64,000 nucleotides of DNA from Shewanella aestuarii (GTDB lineage Bacteria > Pseudomonadota > Gammaproteobacteria > Enterobacterales > Shewanellaceae). Where the stretch lies: the NCBI RefSeq assembly GCF_011765625.1, contig NZ_CP050313.1, positions 1,732,501-1,796,500 on the forward strand, given 5' to 3'. Every line of letters starts with the position of its first letter. Positions within the stretch are counted from its first letter, which is position 1. Shown here piece after piece: positions 44,715 through 54,197 of this stretch. The position numbers were made by a program, and so were the translations under genes. A model generated the notes under the pieces. It was given only the letters and a program-made list of their open reading frames with translations. It was not told the origin of the DNA and made no database searches.

Positions 44715-45396
44715 GTTAATGGTTTTATATGAATTCGATATGTATTTAACAAATGAACTGCCAATAACCGCTGCTGATAAAACCTTTATTTTACTTCGAA
44801 ATGATATCGTTGAAGGCAGAGTGGTTGCGGGATCTAAGTTAAGTGAAACAGAGTTGTCGACAAAGTATGCGGTGAGCCGAGCGGTGATCCGTGAGGCAAT
44901 TAATCGTTTAGAGGCTTGTCATATCGTTGAACGAAAAGCCAATGTGGGTGCCAGAGTTGTGGCATTAAGCCCTGAGGGATTATCTCAACTTTATCAAGTA
45001 CGTGAATCGTTAGAAGGTATGGCCGCAAGGCTTGCTGCGGTGAATATGACCGAAGATGAAATTAACGATTTACAGGGATTACTTCAAAATCATTTTGATG
45101 AAATTAAAGATGGCCAATCATATTATCAAGAAGCTGGCGATGTGGACTTTCACTATCGAGTTATTTTAGGCAGTAAAAATAAGCATTTAATCTCCATTCT
45201 ATTTGATGGAATTTATCACTTAGTTCGCATGTATCGGGTGCAACTTGGCATGGCTGGCCCACGAGTGAGCACCGCATTTGATGAACATAAAAATATCGTT
45301 AACGCTATCGCTAATCGTGATCCAGAATTAGCCGAAATGCTAATGCGTCGTCACATCACCTATTCAAAAAATAATATTGAAAACAAACTGAGTTAG
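44713..45396 (+). CDS. GntR-family (FadR/FCD subfamily) transcriptional regulator of the prp/lld region
   Basis: 227 aa from ATG 44713, or 218 aa from ATG 44740. The winged helix occupies roughly residues 20-80 ([37 protein letters not shown]) and the FCD effector domain follows (~95-220; [50 protein letters not shown]). FCD domains bind metals and small carboxylates. It heads the prpB-prpC-acnD-prpF cluster (64-bp gap to prpB) and diverges from lldEFG. Both starts lack a good Shine-Dalgarno; 44713 overlaps an operator-like site and the expected transcript start, so 44740 may be the real one. A fourth TTGTCGACAA lies within the gene at 44854-44863. Confidence 0.88.
   Translation: MLMVLYEFDMYLTNELPITAADKTFILLRNDIVEGRVVAGSKLSETELSTKYAVSRAVIREAINRLEACHIVERKANVGARVVALSPEGLSQLYQVRESLEGMAARLAAVNMTEDEINDLQGLLQNHFDEIKDGQSYYQEAGDVDFHYRVILGSKNKHLISILFDGIYHLVRMYRVQLGMAGPRVSTAFDEHKNIVNAIANRDPELAEMLMRRHITYSKNNIENKLS
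44854..44863. promoter_or_regulatory. TTGTCGACAA palindrome, copy 4, inside the GntR gene
   Basis: Perfect 10-bp copy of the same palindrome within codons for the DNA-binding domain. It could serve as an internal operator or roadblock. Confidence 0.5.
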
Positions 45397-45460
45397 ACCG
45401 GTATTAACCATACCAAGGTCAATATCAACCATGCTTTATGTAAAAGACAAGGAATCTAAT

Positions 45461-46339
45461 ATGAGCGCAGGTAAAAAGTTTCGTCAGGCATTGGCGGCAA
45501 ATAAACCACTTCAAATTGTCGGCACTATTAATGCTTACAGCGCGATGATGGCAAAACAGATTGGTCATCAAGCCATATACCTATCTGGTGGCGGTGTGGC
45601 GAATGCATCATATGGTTTACCTGATTTAGGCATGACGTCATTGAATGATGTGATTGCCGATGTGCAGCGCATCACGTCTGCTTGTGACTTACCTTTATTA
45701 GTGGATATTGATACGGGTTGGGGCGGCGCATTCAATATTGCCAAAACCATTCGCGATATGGAAAAAGCCGGCGCAGCGGCAGTTCACATGGAAGACCAAG
45801 TGGCACAAAAGCGCTGTGGTCATCGTCCTAATAAAGAAATTGTTTCGGTAGATGAGATGGTTGATCGCATTAAAGCGGCGGTCGATGCACGCACAGACCC
45901 TGACTTTTTCATTATGGCTCGCACCGATGCCTTTGCACAGGAAGGCTTAGAAGCCGCCATTGAACGTGCTAAAGCTTATGTTGCTGCAGGCGCTGACGGT
46001 ATTTTTGCCGAAGCTGTAAAAACTGAAGAGCATTACCGTGCATTTGCTGATGCGTTAGATGTGCCCATTTTGGCGAATATCACCGAATTTGGCCAAACCG
46101 AACTTTGGAATAAAAAGCAATTAGGCGAGTGGGGTGCAGCTATGGTGTTGTATCCATTAAGCGCTTTTCGTGCAATGAACAAAGCGGCTGAAATGGTGTA
46201 TACCTCAATTTTAGAACAAGGCGATCAAAAGGCGGTTGTCGATATGATGCAAACCCGCATGGAATTATACGATTACTTGGGATATCACGATTACGAGCAA
46301 AAATTAGATAGCCTGTTTGCTGAAGGCAAAAATAAGTAA
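45461..46339 (+). CDS. prpB: Methylisocitrate lyase
   Basis: 292-aa enzyme cleaving 2-methylisocitrate to pyruvate and succinate, last step of the 2-methylcitrate cycle for propionyl-CoA. Isocitrate lyase/PEP mutase superfamily features include [30 protein letters not shown], the Mg-binding [19 protein letters not shown] with the catalytic KRCGH loop, and [11 protein letters not shown]. The frame opens at 45431, but ATG 45461 with AAGGA at 45449-45453 gives the usual N-terminus ([13 protein letters not shown]). First enzyme gene after the regulator. Confidence 0.96.
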   Translation: MSAGKKFRQALAANKPLQIVGTINAYSAMMAKQIGHQAIYLSGGGVANASYGLPDLGMTSLNDVIADVQRITSACDLPLLVDIDTGWGGAFNIAKTIRDMEKAGAAAVHMEDQVAQKRCGHRPNKEIVSVDEMVDRIKAAVDARTDPDFFIMARTDAFAQEGLEAAIERAKAYVAAGADGIFAEAVKTEEHYRAFADALDVPILANITEFGQTELWNKKQLGEWGAAMVLYPLSAFRAMNKAAEMVYTSILEQGDQKAVVDMMQTRMELYDYLGYHDYEQKLDSLFAEGKNK

Positions 46340-46431
46340 ATAAATCATTAGTTCAAATAATATTGTCATTTTTAATACCCTACAACCATTGAAGTGACAA
46401 AGTAGATGGTAACAATAATAGGAATACGATC

Positions 46432-47556
46432 ATGGTAGATAAAAAATTAAGCGGAGCAGGTTTACGCGGTCAAAGCGCAGGTGAAACCAAGTTATGTACA
46501 GTGGGTAAGTCTGGTTCAGGGTTAACTTATTGTGGCTATGATGTAAAAGATCTTGCCGATAATGCCACCTTTGAAGAAGTAGCCTATTTACTTTTTAATG
46601 GTGAATTACCTAACGAAGCACAGCTTGCAGCCTATAAAAAACAACTTATGGCACAGCGTGACTTACCACAAGCACTGAAACAAGTATTGCAACTTATACC
46701 TGCTGATACACATCCAATGGATGTGATGCGCACGGGTTGCTCATTTTTAGGAAACCTCGAACCAGAAGTTGATTTTACCCAGCAGCATCAAGCCGCTAAC
46801 CGTTTGCTTGCGGCGTTTCCTGCCATCATGTGTTATTGGTATCGTTATAGCCATGACGGCGTTGAAATTGATTGTGTTACCGATGAAGACTCTATTGGTG
46901 GTCATTTCTTAAAATTGCTCCGCGGTGAAACGCCATCAGAACAACATCGCCGAGTTATGGATGTGTCATTAATTTTGTATGCCGAGCATGAGTTTAATGC
47001 ATCAACTTTTACCGCTCGTGTTTGTGCATCTACATTATCGGATATGTATTCATGTATTACTGGTGCAATTGGTTCGTTACGTGGCCCATTACATGGTGGT
47101 GCTAACGAAGCCGCAATGGATATGATCCAAAAATTCACCTCACCAGAAGATGCCAAAATTCAAATGGCGGGAATGCTTGAGCGCAAAGAAAAAATTATGG
47201 GATTTGGTCATGCGATTTACCGTGAGTCCGATCCACGTAATGTAATCATCAAAGCATGGTCTGAAAAATTAGCCCATGAATTTGGTGATACTTCCTTATA
47301 TGACATTTCAGTCGCATGTGAAGAATACATGTGGGATACCAAAAAGCTATTCTGTAATGCAGACTTTTTCCACGCATCGGCTTATCACTTCATGGGCATT
47401 CCAACCAAGTTGTTTACCCCTATTTTTGTATGTTCACGCCTAACAGGCTGGGCGGCACATGTGATGGAGCAACGTAACAACAACCGCATTATTCGCCCAA
47501 GTGCGGATTATGTGGGTAGCGAACCTCGTGTGGTTACGCCAATCAGCCAACGTTAG
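46432..47556 (+). CDS. prpC: 2-Methylcitrate synthase
   Basis: 374-aa citrate-synthase-family enzyme condensing propionyl-CoA with oxaloacetate. The short 2-methylcitrate-synthase form is recognisable by LSGAGLRGQSAGETKLCTVG at the N-terminus, the active-site segments LHGGANEAAMDMI (first His), IMGFGHAIYRESDPRN (second His) and the Asp in KLFCNADFFHASAYHFMGIP. It lies 92 bp after prpB and 68 bp before acnD in the same direction. Main-type citrate synthases are about 50 residues longer. Confidence 0.95.
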   Translation: MVDKKLSGAGLRGQSAGETKLCTVGKSGSGLTYCGYDVKDLADNATFEEVAYLLFNGELPNEAQLAAYKKQLMAQRDLPQALKQVLQLIPADTHPMDVMRTGCSFLGNLEPEVDFTQQHQAANRLLAAFPAIMCYWYRYSHDGVEIDCVTDEDSIGGHFLKLLRGETPSEQHRRVMDVSLILYAEHEFNASTFTARVCASTLSDMYSCITGAIGSLRGPLHGGANEAAMDMIQKFTSPEDAKIQMAGMLERKEKIMGFGHAIYRESDPRNVIIKAWSEKLAHEFGDTSLYDISVACEEYMWDTKKLFCNADFFHASAYHFMGIPTKLFTPIFVCSRLTGWAAHVMEQRNNNRIIRPSADYVGSEPRVVTPISQR

Positions 47557-47567
47557 CAAGTCAACAT

Positions 47568-47599
47568 AAACAGCAATGCAGCTAAATGCGTTGCTGTTT
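47568..47599 (+). promoter_or_regulatory. Hairpin between prpC and acnD
   Basis: AAACAGCAATGCA (47568-47580) pairs with TGCGTTGCTGTTT (47587-47599), 13 bp with one T-G pair and loop GCTAAA. No T run follows, so it is probably a stabiliser or partial attenuator within the operon. Confidence 0.6.
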
Positions 47600-47624
47600 C
47601 ATTTATCAATGTGTGGATGACATT

Positions 47625-50213
47625 ATGAATAGCCAATTTCGTAAACCGCTGGCAGGTAGCCAATTAGATTATTTTGACACCCGCGAAGCCGTTGAGGCCA
47701 TCGCGCCAGGTAGTTACGATAAACTGCCTTATACCTCAAAAGTACTTGCCGAAAACCTCGTACGTCGTTGCCCTGCGGATAGCTTAACGGATTCTTTAAA
47801 ACAAATTATTGAACGTAAACGTGACCTAGATTTTCCATGGTTTCCAGCCCGTGTAGTATGTCACGATATTTTAGGGCAAACCGCATTAGTGGATTTAGCA
47901 GGGTTACGTGACGCGATTGCTGAAAAAGGTGGTGACCCGTCTAAAGTGAATCCGGTTGTGCCGACTCAACTAATTGTTGATCATTCTTTGGCCGTTGAAC
48001 ATGCTGGGTTTGAAAAAGATGCTTTTGCCAAAAACCGCGCCATTGAAGATCGTCGTAATGATGATCGCTTTCATTTTATTAACTGGACCAAAACTGCATT
48101 TAAAAATGTTGATGTGATCCCGCCGGGTAATGGCATCATGCATCAAATTAACCTTGAGCGTATGTCACCCGTCATTCAAGTGCGTGATGGCGTGGCATTT
48201 CCTGATACCTTAGTGGGTACTGACAGCCATACCCCAATGGTTGATGCATTAGGGGTTATTGCCATTGGTGTGGGTGGTTTAGAAGCCGAAAGCGTGATGC
48301 TAGGGCGCGCATCATACATGCGCCTACCTGACATAATTGGGGTTGAGGTGATCGGTAAGCCCCATGCTGGCATCACAGCTACCGATATCGTGCTTGCATT
48401 AACTGAATATCTGCGTGCACAAAAAGTGGTGTCATCCTATTTAGAATTTTATGGTGAAGGCACAAAACATCTTACTTTAGGTGATCGAGCCACTATTTCT
48501 AATATGACCCCAGAATATGGCGCAACTGCTGCGATGTTCTCAATTGATGAACAAACCATAGATTATCTACGTCTAACTGGTCGTGAAGATGACCAAGTTG
48601 CCTTGGTTGAAACCTATGCTAAAGCCACTGGTTTATGGTCAGATGATTTAAAACATGCTCAATACGAGCGCGTATTGCAATTTGATTTATCAACGGTCAC
48701 TCGTAACATTGCTGGGCCGTCTAATCCACATAACCGTGTAGCAACCTCTGATCTTGCTGCACGTGGTATTAGTGGTGTGGTTGAAAACGAGCCCGGAAAA
48801 ATGCCAGATGGTGCTGTGATTATTGCCGCTATCACTAGTTGTACCAATACCAGTAACCCACGCAATATGATTGCTGCGGGTTTACTAGCTCGAAATGCTA
48901 ATGCTAAAGGATTACTGAGAAAGTCATGGGTTAAGTCTTCTTTAGCGCCTGGGTCTAAAGCCGTTCAGCTTTACCTTGAACAAGCCGGTTTGTTACCTGA
49001 GTTAGAGCTGCTTGGTTTTGGTGTGGTCGCTTTTGCCTGTACAACCTGTAATGGTATGAGTGGCGCATTAGATCCTGTTATTCAGAAAGAAATCTTAGAT
49101 CGTAAACTTTACACCACAGCCGTGTTATCCGGTAACCGTAACTTTGATGGCCGTATTCATCCTCATGCTAACCAAGCGTTTTTAGCATCGCCGCCATTGG
49201 TTGTGGCCTATGCCATTGCCGGTACCATTCGCTTTGATATTGAGAAAGATGTACTAGGTATTGATCAACACGGCAACGAAGTGCGCCTAAAAGACATTTG
49301 GCCAACAGATGAAGAGATTAATCAAATCGTAAAATCCAGTGTTAAACCTGAGCAATTCCGTCAGGTTTATAACCCAATGTTTGATATCAAAGTGGAATAT
49401 GGCTCGCACATCAATCCTCAATATGATTGGCGACCACAAAGCACCTATATTCGTCGTCCACCTTACTGGGAAGGCGCGTTAGCAGGTGAGCGCACCATGA
49501 AAGGGATGCGTCCATTAGCTGTGCTTGGCGATAATATCACTACGGATCATTTATCACCTTCTAATGCGATTATGTTAGACAGTGCCGCCGGTGCCTATTT
49601 AGCCAAAATGGGGTTGCCAGAAGAAGACTTTAACTCTTATGCAACCCATCGCGGTGATCATCTAACAGCACAGCGCGCTACTTTTGCCAATCCAAAACTG
49701 TTTAATGAAATGGTGCAAGAAAATGGCAAGGTCAAGCAAGGCTCATTAGCGCGTATTGAGCCTGAAGGTCAAGTCACTCGCATGTGGGAAGCCATTGAAA
49801 CCTATATGGAACGTAAACAGCCACTGATTATTGTCGCAGGCGCTGATTATGGTCAGGGCTCATCACGTGACTGGGCAGCAAAAGGGGTACGCCTTGCGGG
49901 GGTCGAAGTCATTGTGGCTGAAGGTTTTGAACGTATCCATCGCACTAATTTGGTGGGTATGGGCGTATTGCCGCTTGAATTTCTAAAGGGTGAAAACCGT
50001 CATACTTATGCGATTGATGGTACTGAAACCTTTGACGTTATTGGTGAACGTAAACCCGGTGCTCAACTCAGCCTTATTATCCATCGACGCAACGGTGAGC
50101 AAGTGACAGTTGCTGTTAAGTGTCGTTTAGATACCGCTGAAGAAGTCTCGATTTATGAAGCTGGCGGGGTTTTACAACGCTTTGCTCAAGACTTTTTAGA
50201 ATCGAATAGCTAA
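47625..50213 (+). CDS. acnD: 2-Methylcitrate dehydratase, Fe/S-dependent (AcnD)
   Basis: 862-aa aconitase-family enzyme dehydrating 2-methylcitrate; it replaces PrpD in clusters that also carry PrpF. Cluster-binding cysteines are seen in ITSCTNTSNPRNM and FACTTCNGMSG. Substrate motifs include VVPTQLIVDHSLAVE, GTDSHTPM and the C-terminal swivel domain with AGADYGQGSSRDWAAKG and VLGDNITTDHLSPSNAI. The frame opens at 47586, but ATG 47625 gives the expected N-terminus (MNSQFRKPLAGSQLDYFDTR). The earlier start lies inside the preceding hairpin. Confidence 0.95.
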   Translation: MNSQFRKPLAGSQLDYFDTREAVEAIAPGSYDKLPYTSKVLAENLVRRCPADSLTDSLKQIIERKRDLDFPWFPARVVCHDILGQTALVDLAGLRDAIAEKGGDPSKVNPVVPTQLIVDHSLAVEHAGFEKDAFAKNRAIEDRRNDDRFHFINWTKTAFKNVDVIPPGNGIMHQINLERMSPVIQVRDGVAFPDTLVGTDSHTPMVDALGVIAIGVGGLEAESVMLGRASYMRLPDIIGVEVIGKPHAGITATDIVLALTEYLRAQKVVSSYLEFYGEGTKHLTLGDRATISNMTPEYGATAAMFSIDEQTIDYLRLTGREDDQVALVETYAKATGLWSDDLKHAQYERVLQFDLSTVTRNIAGPSNPHNRVATSDLAARGISGVVENEPGKMPDGAVIIAAITSCTNTSNPRNMIAAGLLARNANAKGLLRKSWVKSSLAPGSKAVQLYLEQAGLLPELELLGFGVVAFACTTCNGMSGALDPVIQKEILDRKLYTTAVLSGNRNFDGRIHPHANQAFLASPPLVVAYAIAGTIRFDIEKDVLGIDQHGNEVRLKDIWPTDEEINQIVKSSVKPEQFRQVYNPMFDIKVEYGSHINPQYDWRPQSTYIRRPPYWEGALAGERTMKGMRPLAVLGDNITTDHLSPSNAIMLDSAAGAYLAKMGLPEEDFNSYATHRGDHLTAQRATFANPKLFNEMVQENGKVKQGSLARIEPEGQVTRMWEAIETYMERKQPLIIVAGADYGQGSSRDWAAKGVRLAGVEVIVAEGFERIHRTNLVGMGVLPLEFLKGENRHTYAIDGTETFDVIGERKPGAQLSLIIHRRNGEQVTVAVKCRLDTAEEVSIYEAGGVLQRFAQDFLESNS

Positions 50214-50241
50214 TGGCTTAACCTTCAACCTAAGGTAAATT

Positions 50242-50274
50242 GGCGGTTTATGGCTATCCATAGCCGCCTTTTTT
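50242..50274 (+). terminator. Intrinsic terminator between acnD and prpF
   Basis: GGCGG (50242-50246) can pair with CCGCC (50264-50268), with an inner ATGG/CCAT or GGCTA/TAGCC stem, followed by six T. It lies inside the operon, 14 nt before prpF, so it probably lowers prpF expression. Confidence 0.75.
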
Positions 50275-50287
50275 ATAAGGAAAGAAT

Positions 50288-51463
50288 ATGCGTTTTAAAC
50301 CTCAAATTAAGATACCTGCAACTTATATGCGTGGCGGCACCAGCAAAGGGGTATTTTTTAATCTTAGCGACTTACCCATTGAGGCGCAGCAGCCAGGTAG
50401 CGCACGCGATGCGATACTATTGCGAGTCATTGGTAGCCCAGATCCCTATGGTAAGCATACAGATGGTATGGGCGGTGCAACCTCAAGTACCAGTAAAACG
50501 GTAATTTTGGCTAAAAGTAGCCAAACTGATCATGATGTAGATTACTTGTTTGGCCAAGTGGCAATTGATAAACCTTTTATTGATTGGAGTGGTAATTGTG
50601 GCAATTTAACCGCTGCGGTGGGCTCATTTGCTATATCAAATGGTTTGATTTGCCCTAGTAACATTGTTGAAAACGGCATTACTACGGTCAAAATTTGGCA
50701 AGCAAACATTAAAAAAACAATTATTGCCCATGTGCCTATGACAAACGGAGAGGTGCAAGAAACCGGTGATTTTGAACTGGACGGGGTGACTTTTCCAGCT
50801 GCAGAAGTACAAGTTGAATTTATTGACCCCGCAGATGGGGAAGGGGCAATGTTTCCAACGGGTAACGTGATTGATCAGCTTGACGTGCCTCATATTGGCA
50901 CATTTAGCGCTACGTTAATCAACGCCGGCATCCCAACAATATTTTTAAATGCTGCCGATATTGGATACACAGGAATTGAGCTGCAAGATGCCATTAATAA
51001 TGACGAACAAGCATTAGCACGTTTTGAAACAATTCGCGCGTATGGTGCGGTTAAAATGGGGCTGATCAGCCATATTGATGAGGCGAAAGCTCGTCAACAT
51101 ACACCTAAAATTGCCTTTGTGGCTCCACCTGCGGATTATGTCAGCTCAAGTGGCAAAAGCATTAAAGCGGCCGAGATTGACCTATCGGTTCGGGCATTGT
51201 CTATGGGTAAACTGCATCATGCAATGATGGGCACCGCCGCCGTCGCTATCGGTACTGCAGCAGCAATACCTGGCACCTTAGTGAATTTGGCTGCTGGTGG
51301 CACTCAAAGGCAGTCGGTTGTTTTTGGTCACCCGTCAGGGACCCTTCGAGTTGGCGCTGAAGCCACATTAGTGGACGGTCAATGGCAAGTCACTAAAGCA
51401 ATTATGAGCCGAAGTGCAAGGGTGTTAATGGAAGGGCAAGTGCGCATTCCCCAAATCGATTAA
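50288..51463 (+). CDS. prpF: 2-Methylaconitate cis-trans isomerase PrpF
   Basis: 391-aa protein of the DapF-like-fold PrpF family, which converts the AcnD product to the isomer used by aconitase. Diagnostic segments are PATYMRGGTSKGVFFNLSDLP, DGMGGATSSTSKTVIL, DWSGNCGNLTAAVGSFAI and GHPSGTLRVGAEATL. AAGGAAAG precedes the ATG. It is the last gene of the prp cluster. Its last codons form the first copy of a 23-bp tandem repeat (51451-51473). Confidence 0.95.
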   Translation: MRFKPQIKIPATYMRGGTSKGVFFNLSDLPIEAQQPGSARDAILLRVIGSPDPYGKHTDGMGGATSSTSKTVILAKSSQTDHDVDYLFGQVAIDKPFIDWSGNCGNLTAAVGSFAISNGLICPSNIVENGITTVKIWQANIKKTIIAHVPMTNGEVQETGDFELDGVTFPAAEVQVEFIDPADGEGAMFPTGNVIDQLDVPHIGTFSATLINAGIPTIFLNAADIGYTGIELQDAINNDEQALARFETIRAYGAVKMGLISHIDEAKARQHTPKIAFVAPPADYVSSSGKSIKAAEIDLSVRALSMGKLHHAMMGTAAVAIGTAAAIPGTLVNLAAGGTQRQSVVFGHPSGTLRVGAEATLVDGQWQVTKAIMSRSARVLMEGQVRIPQID

Positions 51464-51510
51464 TCCTTAATCACCAAATCGATTAATCCTTAATCACCAA
51501 ATGGATTAAT
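51451..51510 (+). repeat. 23-bp tandem repeat at the 3' end of prpF
   Basis: Two perfect 23-bp copies (51451-51473 and 51474-51496) are followed by a third, partial and diverged copy from 51497. Copy 1 includes the last codons and the TAA stop of prpF, so this is a local duplication of the gene end outside coding sequence, consistent with replication slippage. Confidence 0.9.
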
Positions 51511-51538
51511 TGAGCTAAAAATATAGCCTATCAGAAAC

Positions 51539-51562
51539 AGCCTGATTAAATTCAGGCTTTTT
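51539..51562 (+). terminator. Terminator of the prp operon
   Basis: AGCCTGA (51539-51545) pairs with TCAGGCT (51552-51558) around TTAAAT, followed by T-rich sequence. Confidence 0.85.
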
Positions 51563-51960
51563 ACTTTTAGCGCTAATTTGATTCTAAATCAATGGCTTGG
51601 ATATACTCTGTGTTGCAATCTAAACTGTGATTTTGATCAAAATAATGCTTGATCCTCAATGTGATTTAGTATGTTATATGCTGAATTTTATCATTCACAA
51701 ATAGTTTATATATCAAGATAACTATCTGATAAAAAATAAACAAATAGCTATTTTTTTGCCATAAGGAGAGTATAAGTTGTTAAGTTGCAATTATTTCATT
51801 TAAATGCAGTTAATTTATTTGTGACTTTGGCTATGATATCGACATGATTGCTTAGATCACCTTTGTCATTAATTGCAGTGGGCTACTTTGATGAGTAGCG
51901 GTCAACGCAAAGATAAGTTCGTTTTGTTTATTCAAACGAAGATAAAAAAAGGAAATAATT
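51563..51960 (+). other. ~400-bp AT-rich leader/promoter region of the antiporter gene
   Basis: No gene is evident. A CRP-like element TGTGA-N6-TCAAA lies at 51626-51641 (half-site 2 has one mismatch), and a short stem GCTACT/AGTAGC at about 51893-51910 sits in the likely 5' leader. I could not match it to a known riboswitch. Confidence 0.35.
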
Positions 51961-54117
51961 ATGGTTGAACACATCACGGGTATGCTGGCATTAATCGGTG
52001 TACTTTCGCTTTTGTGTCAATGGGCTGGTTGGAAACTACGTCTTCCGGCAATTTTACCCTTATTGCTCTGCGGCTTATTACTCGGCCCAGGACTTAATAT
52101 TCTTAATCCAGATGAAATTTTTGGCGATTTATTGTTCCCAATTATCTCATTAGGTGTTGCTGTCATTTTATTTGAAGGCGCACTCACACTTAATTTTAAA
52201 GAAATTAAAGAACATGGCCGCATGGTAACTCACCTTGTTACCATCGGCGCACTCATTACTTGGGCTTGTATTGCGCCTGCTGCGCATTTTTTAATGGGTT
52301 TTGATTGGCCTGTAGCCCTGCTATTTGGGGCATTAGTCGTGGTAACCGGGCCAACCGTTATTGTGCCTATGTTGCGAACAGTGCAGCCCAAATCTAAGCT
52401 TTCAAGCATTTTACGTTGGGAAGGTATTGTCATTGACCCTATCGGCGCATTACTCGCGGTTTTAGTCTATGAATACATCGCTGTAGCAGCGGATCCGACA
52501 ACCCATTTGCTTTATGCATTGGGGCTCACACTGGTCATTGGTTTTGGTTTAGGTGCCGCTGCTGGTTACTTTATCGGTTTTGCTATTCGTAAAAATGTGT
52601 TCCCACACTACTTACGTAATACGGCAGTGTTAACCATTATGCTGGGTATCTTTGTTGGCTCTAATATGATCCAAGAAGAATCTGGATTATTAACAGTAAC
52701 AGTAATGGGTATTTGGCTGGCCAACATGCGTGGTGTTGATATTGCCGATATTTTAGAATTTAAAGAAACCTTAACCGTACTGCTTATTTCGGCACTATTT
52801 ATACTGCTTGCTGCTAGGTTAGATTCCAATGCTATGCTTGGCCTTGGCGCAGGGGCGTTTGCGGTTTTGTTTGTGGTGATGTTTATCGCTCGCCCTTTAA
52901 GTATTTGGATTTCTGGTCTTGGTACTAACTTAACCTCTAAAGATAAGTGGTTTTTAAGTTGGGTTGCGCCGCGGGGTATTGTTGCCGCCGCCATTTCATC
53001 ACTATTTGCCATTAAATTAGAAGAGCTAGGGATTCATGGCGCTAGTTCAATTGTGCCCTTAGTGTTCTTTATTATTATCGGCACTGTGGTTATACAAAGC
53101 TTAACGGCTGGTCCTTGGGCTAAATATCTAGGGGTAAAAGAAGGTTCTAACCAAGGACTACTTATTTTTGGTGCTTCTAAGTTCTCACGTGATTTAGCCA
53201 AAGAACTTATCGCTAAGGATTTTAAAGTGGTATTAGCTGACAGTAACTGGGATAGTATCCGTCAAGCACGCATGGAAAATATTCCAGTGTATTTCGGTAA
53301 CCCAGCGTCAGAGCATGCCACAAACTATCTCGATACCAGTGGTATTGGTCGTGTGCTGGTAATGTCGCCTTATCGTTCAATTAACCCACTGGTCAGTTTT
53401 CATTACCAAGATATATTTGGTTCAGAAAAAGTGTTTGGTTTAAATAACAGTGAAGCCAATGTGGGAAGCGGCCGTCATCAATTATCTGAGTCGTATTTAA
53501 AGCGTTTATGTTTATTTGGTGAAAATATTAGTTACGCCAAAATTGCCAGCTTAATGGCCAAAGGTGCAATTTTAAAAGTCACCAATATCACTGAAAACTT
53601 CACTTACGACAAGTTCAGAGAACGCTACGGTGAAACCGCTATGCCTTTGGTATACATAACTAAAGATGCCAAACTGCGAATTATCACCGCCGAAACAGGT
53701 AAGATCCCTGTTGGGGTTGAACTTATCAGCTTATTACCTGCAGAGGCACAAGAACAAGCGGTAATACAACGTGCGTTAGATGAAGAAGCTGCTCGTTTAG
53801 CTAAGATTAAAGCTGAAGAAGAAGCTAAAGCTGCGGCAGAAGCTCGCGCTATTCGTGAAGCACAAGAGGCAGAGCAAAGAGCGATTGAGAAAGCCCGTCG
53901 AAAAGAAGAAGAACTAGCAAAGTTTGCCGAAGCAGAACAAGCGGCTTTGCTGGCACAAGAGCAGGCAGATTTAATTGAGCTGGCGCAAGGTGAAAAAACG
54001 GCTGAAATTGAACAAGCGACTAATTTATCAAGCCAACAATTGCATGTTAACAGTGCTGAAGAGCAGGACGCTGAAGCTAACGGTATGGCTGATACCCCTG
54101 CAGTCACAAAATCATAG
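51961..54117 (+). CDS. CPA1-type cation/proton antiporter with TrkA-N domain and coiled-coil tail
   Basis: 718-aa inner-membrane protein. About 12 TM helices occupy residues 1-385; motifs such as VVVTGPTVIVPML and EGIVIDPIGALLAVLVYEY are the CPA1/NhaP ion-binding region (Asp in VIDP). A Rossmann-like TrkA-N module follows (~393-500; LLIFGASKFSRDLAKELIAKDFKVVLAD), which may sense nucleotides. From ~593 the sequence becomes an Ala/Glu/Lys-rich coiled coil (EEEAKAAAEARAIREAQEAE) to ~680, then a polar tail. The coiled coil is unusual for the family. It likely exchanges Na+ or K+ for protons. AAGGAAA precedes the start. Confidence 0.9.
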   Translation: MVEHITGMLALIGVLSLLCQWAGWKLRLPAILPLLLCGLLLGPGLNILNPDEIFGDLLFPIISLGVAVILFEGALTLNFKEIKEHGRMVTHLVTIGALITWACIAPAAHFLMGFDWPVALLFGALVVVTGPTVIVPMLRTVQPKSKLSSILRWEGIVIDPIGALLAVLVYEYIAVAADPTTHLLYALGLTLVIGFGLGAAAGYFIGFAIRKNVFPHYLRNTAVLTIMLGIFVGSNMIQEESGLLTVTVMGIWLANMRGVDIADILEFKETLTVLLISALFILLAARLDSNAMLGLGAGAFAVLFVVMFIARPLSIWISGLGTNLTSKDKWFLSWVAPRGIVAAAISSLFAIKLEELGIHGASSIVPLVFFIIIGTVVIQSLTAGPWAKYLGVKEGSNQGLLIFGASKFSRDLAKELIAKDFKVVLADSNWDSIRQARMENIPVYFGNPASEHATNYLDTSGIGRVLVMSPYRSINPLVSFHYQDIFGSEKVFGLNNSEANVGSGRHQLSESYLKRLCLFGENISYAKIASLMAKGAILKVTNITENFTYDKFRERYGETAMPLVYITKDAKLRIITAETGKIPVGVELISLLPAEAQEQAVIQRALDEEAARLAKIKAEEEAKAAAEARAIREAQEAEQRAIEKARRKEEELAKFAEAEQAALLAQEQADLIELAQGEKTAEIEQATNLSSQQLHVNSAEEQDAEANGMADTPAVTKS

Positions 54118-54163
54118 TGCGGCTTAACCGCAAAGCTTGAGTCACATAGATGGCAAAATAGAT

Positions 54164-54197
54164 AAAATTGGCTTAGTGAAAACTAAGCCAATTTTTT
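54164..54197. terminator. Bidirectional terminator between the antiporter and bcp
   Basis: AAAATTGGCTTAGT (54164-54177) and ACTAAGCCAATTTT (54182-54195) form a perfect 14-bp stem with loop GAAA, plus T runs on both strands. Confidence 0.93.

Noticed and set aside
50250..50504. 84-aa frame overlapping the prpF start
   Set aside because: Starts inside the terminator hairpin and reads prpF codons in a wrong frame.
51626..51641. CRP-like TGTGA-N6-TCAAA upstream of the antiporter
   Set aside because: One mismatch in a short motif in AT-rich DNA is weak evidence; mentioned within the intergenic entry but not called as a site.
51563..51960. Possible Na+ or pH-sensing riboswitch ahead of the antiporter
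   Set aside because: No conserved riboswitch core could be recognised by eye; only one short stem is visible.
53625..54107. 160-residue open frame antisense to the antiporter tail, rich in Ser, Ala and Cys
   Set aside because: It mirrors the Ala/Glu-rich coiled-coil coding sequence on the other strand; no ribosome-binding site and no protein-like composition.
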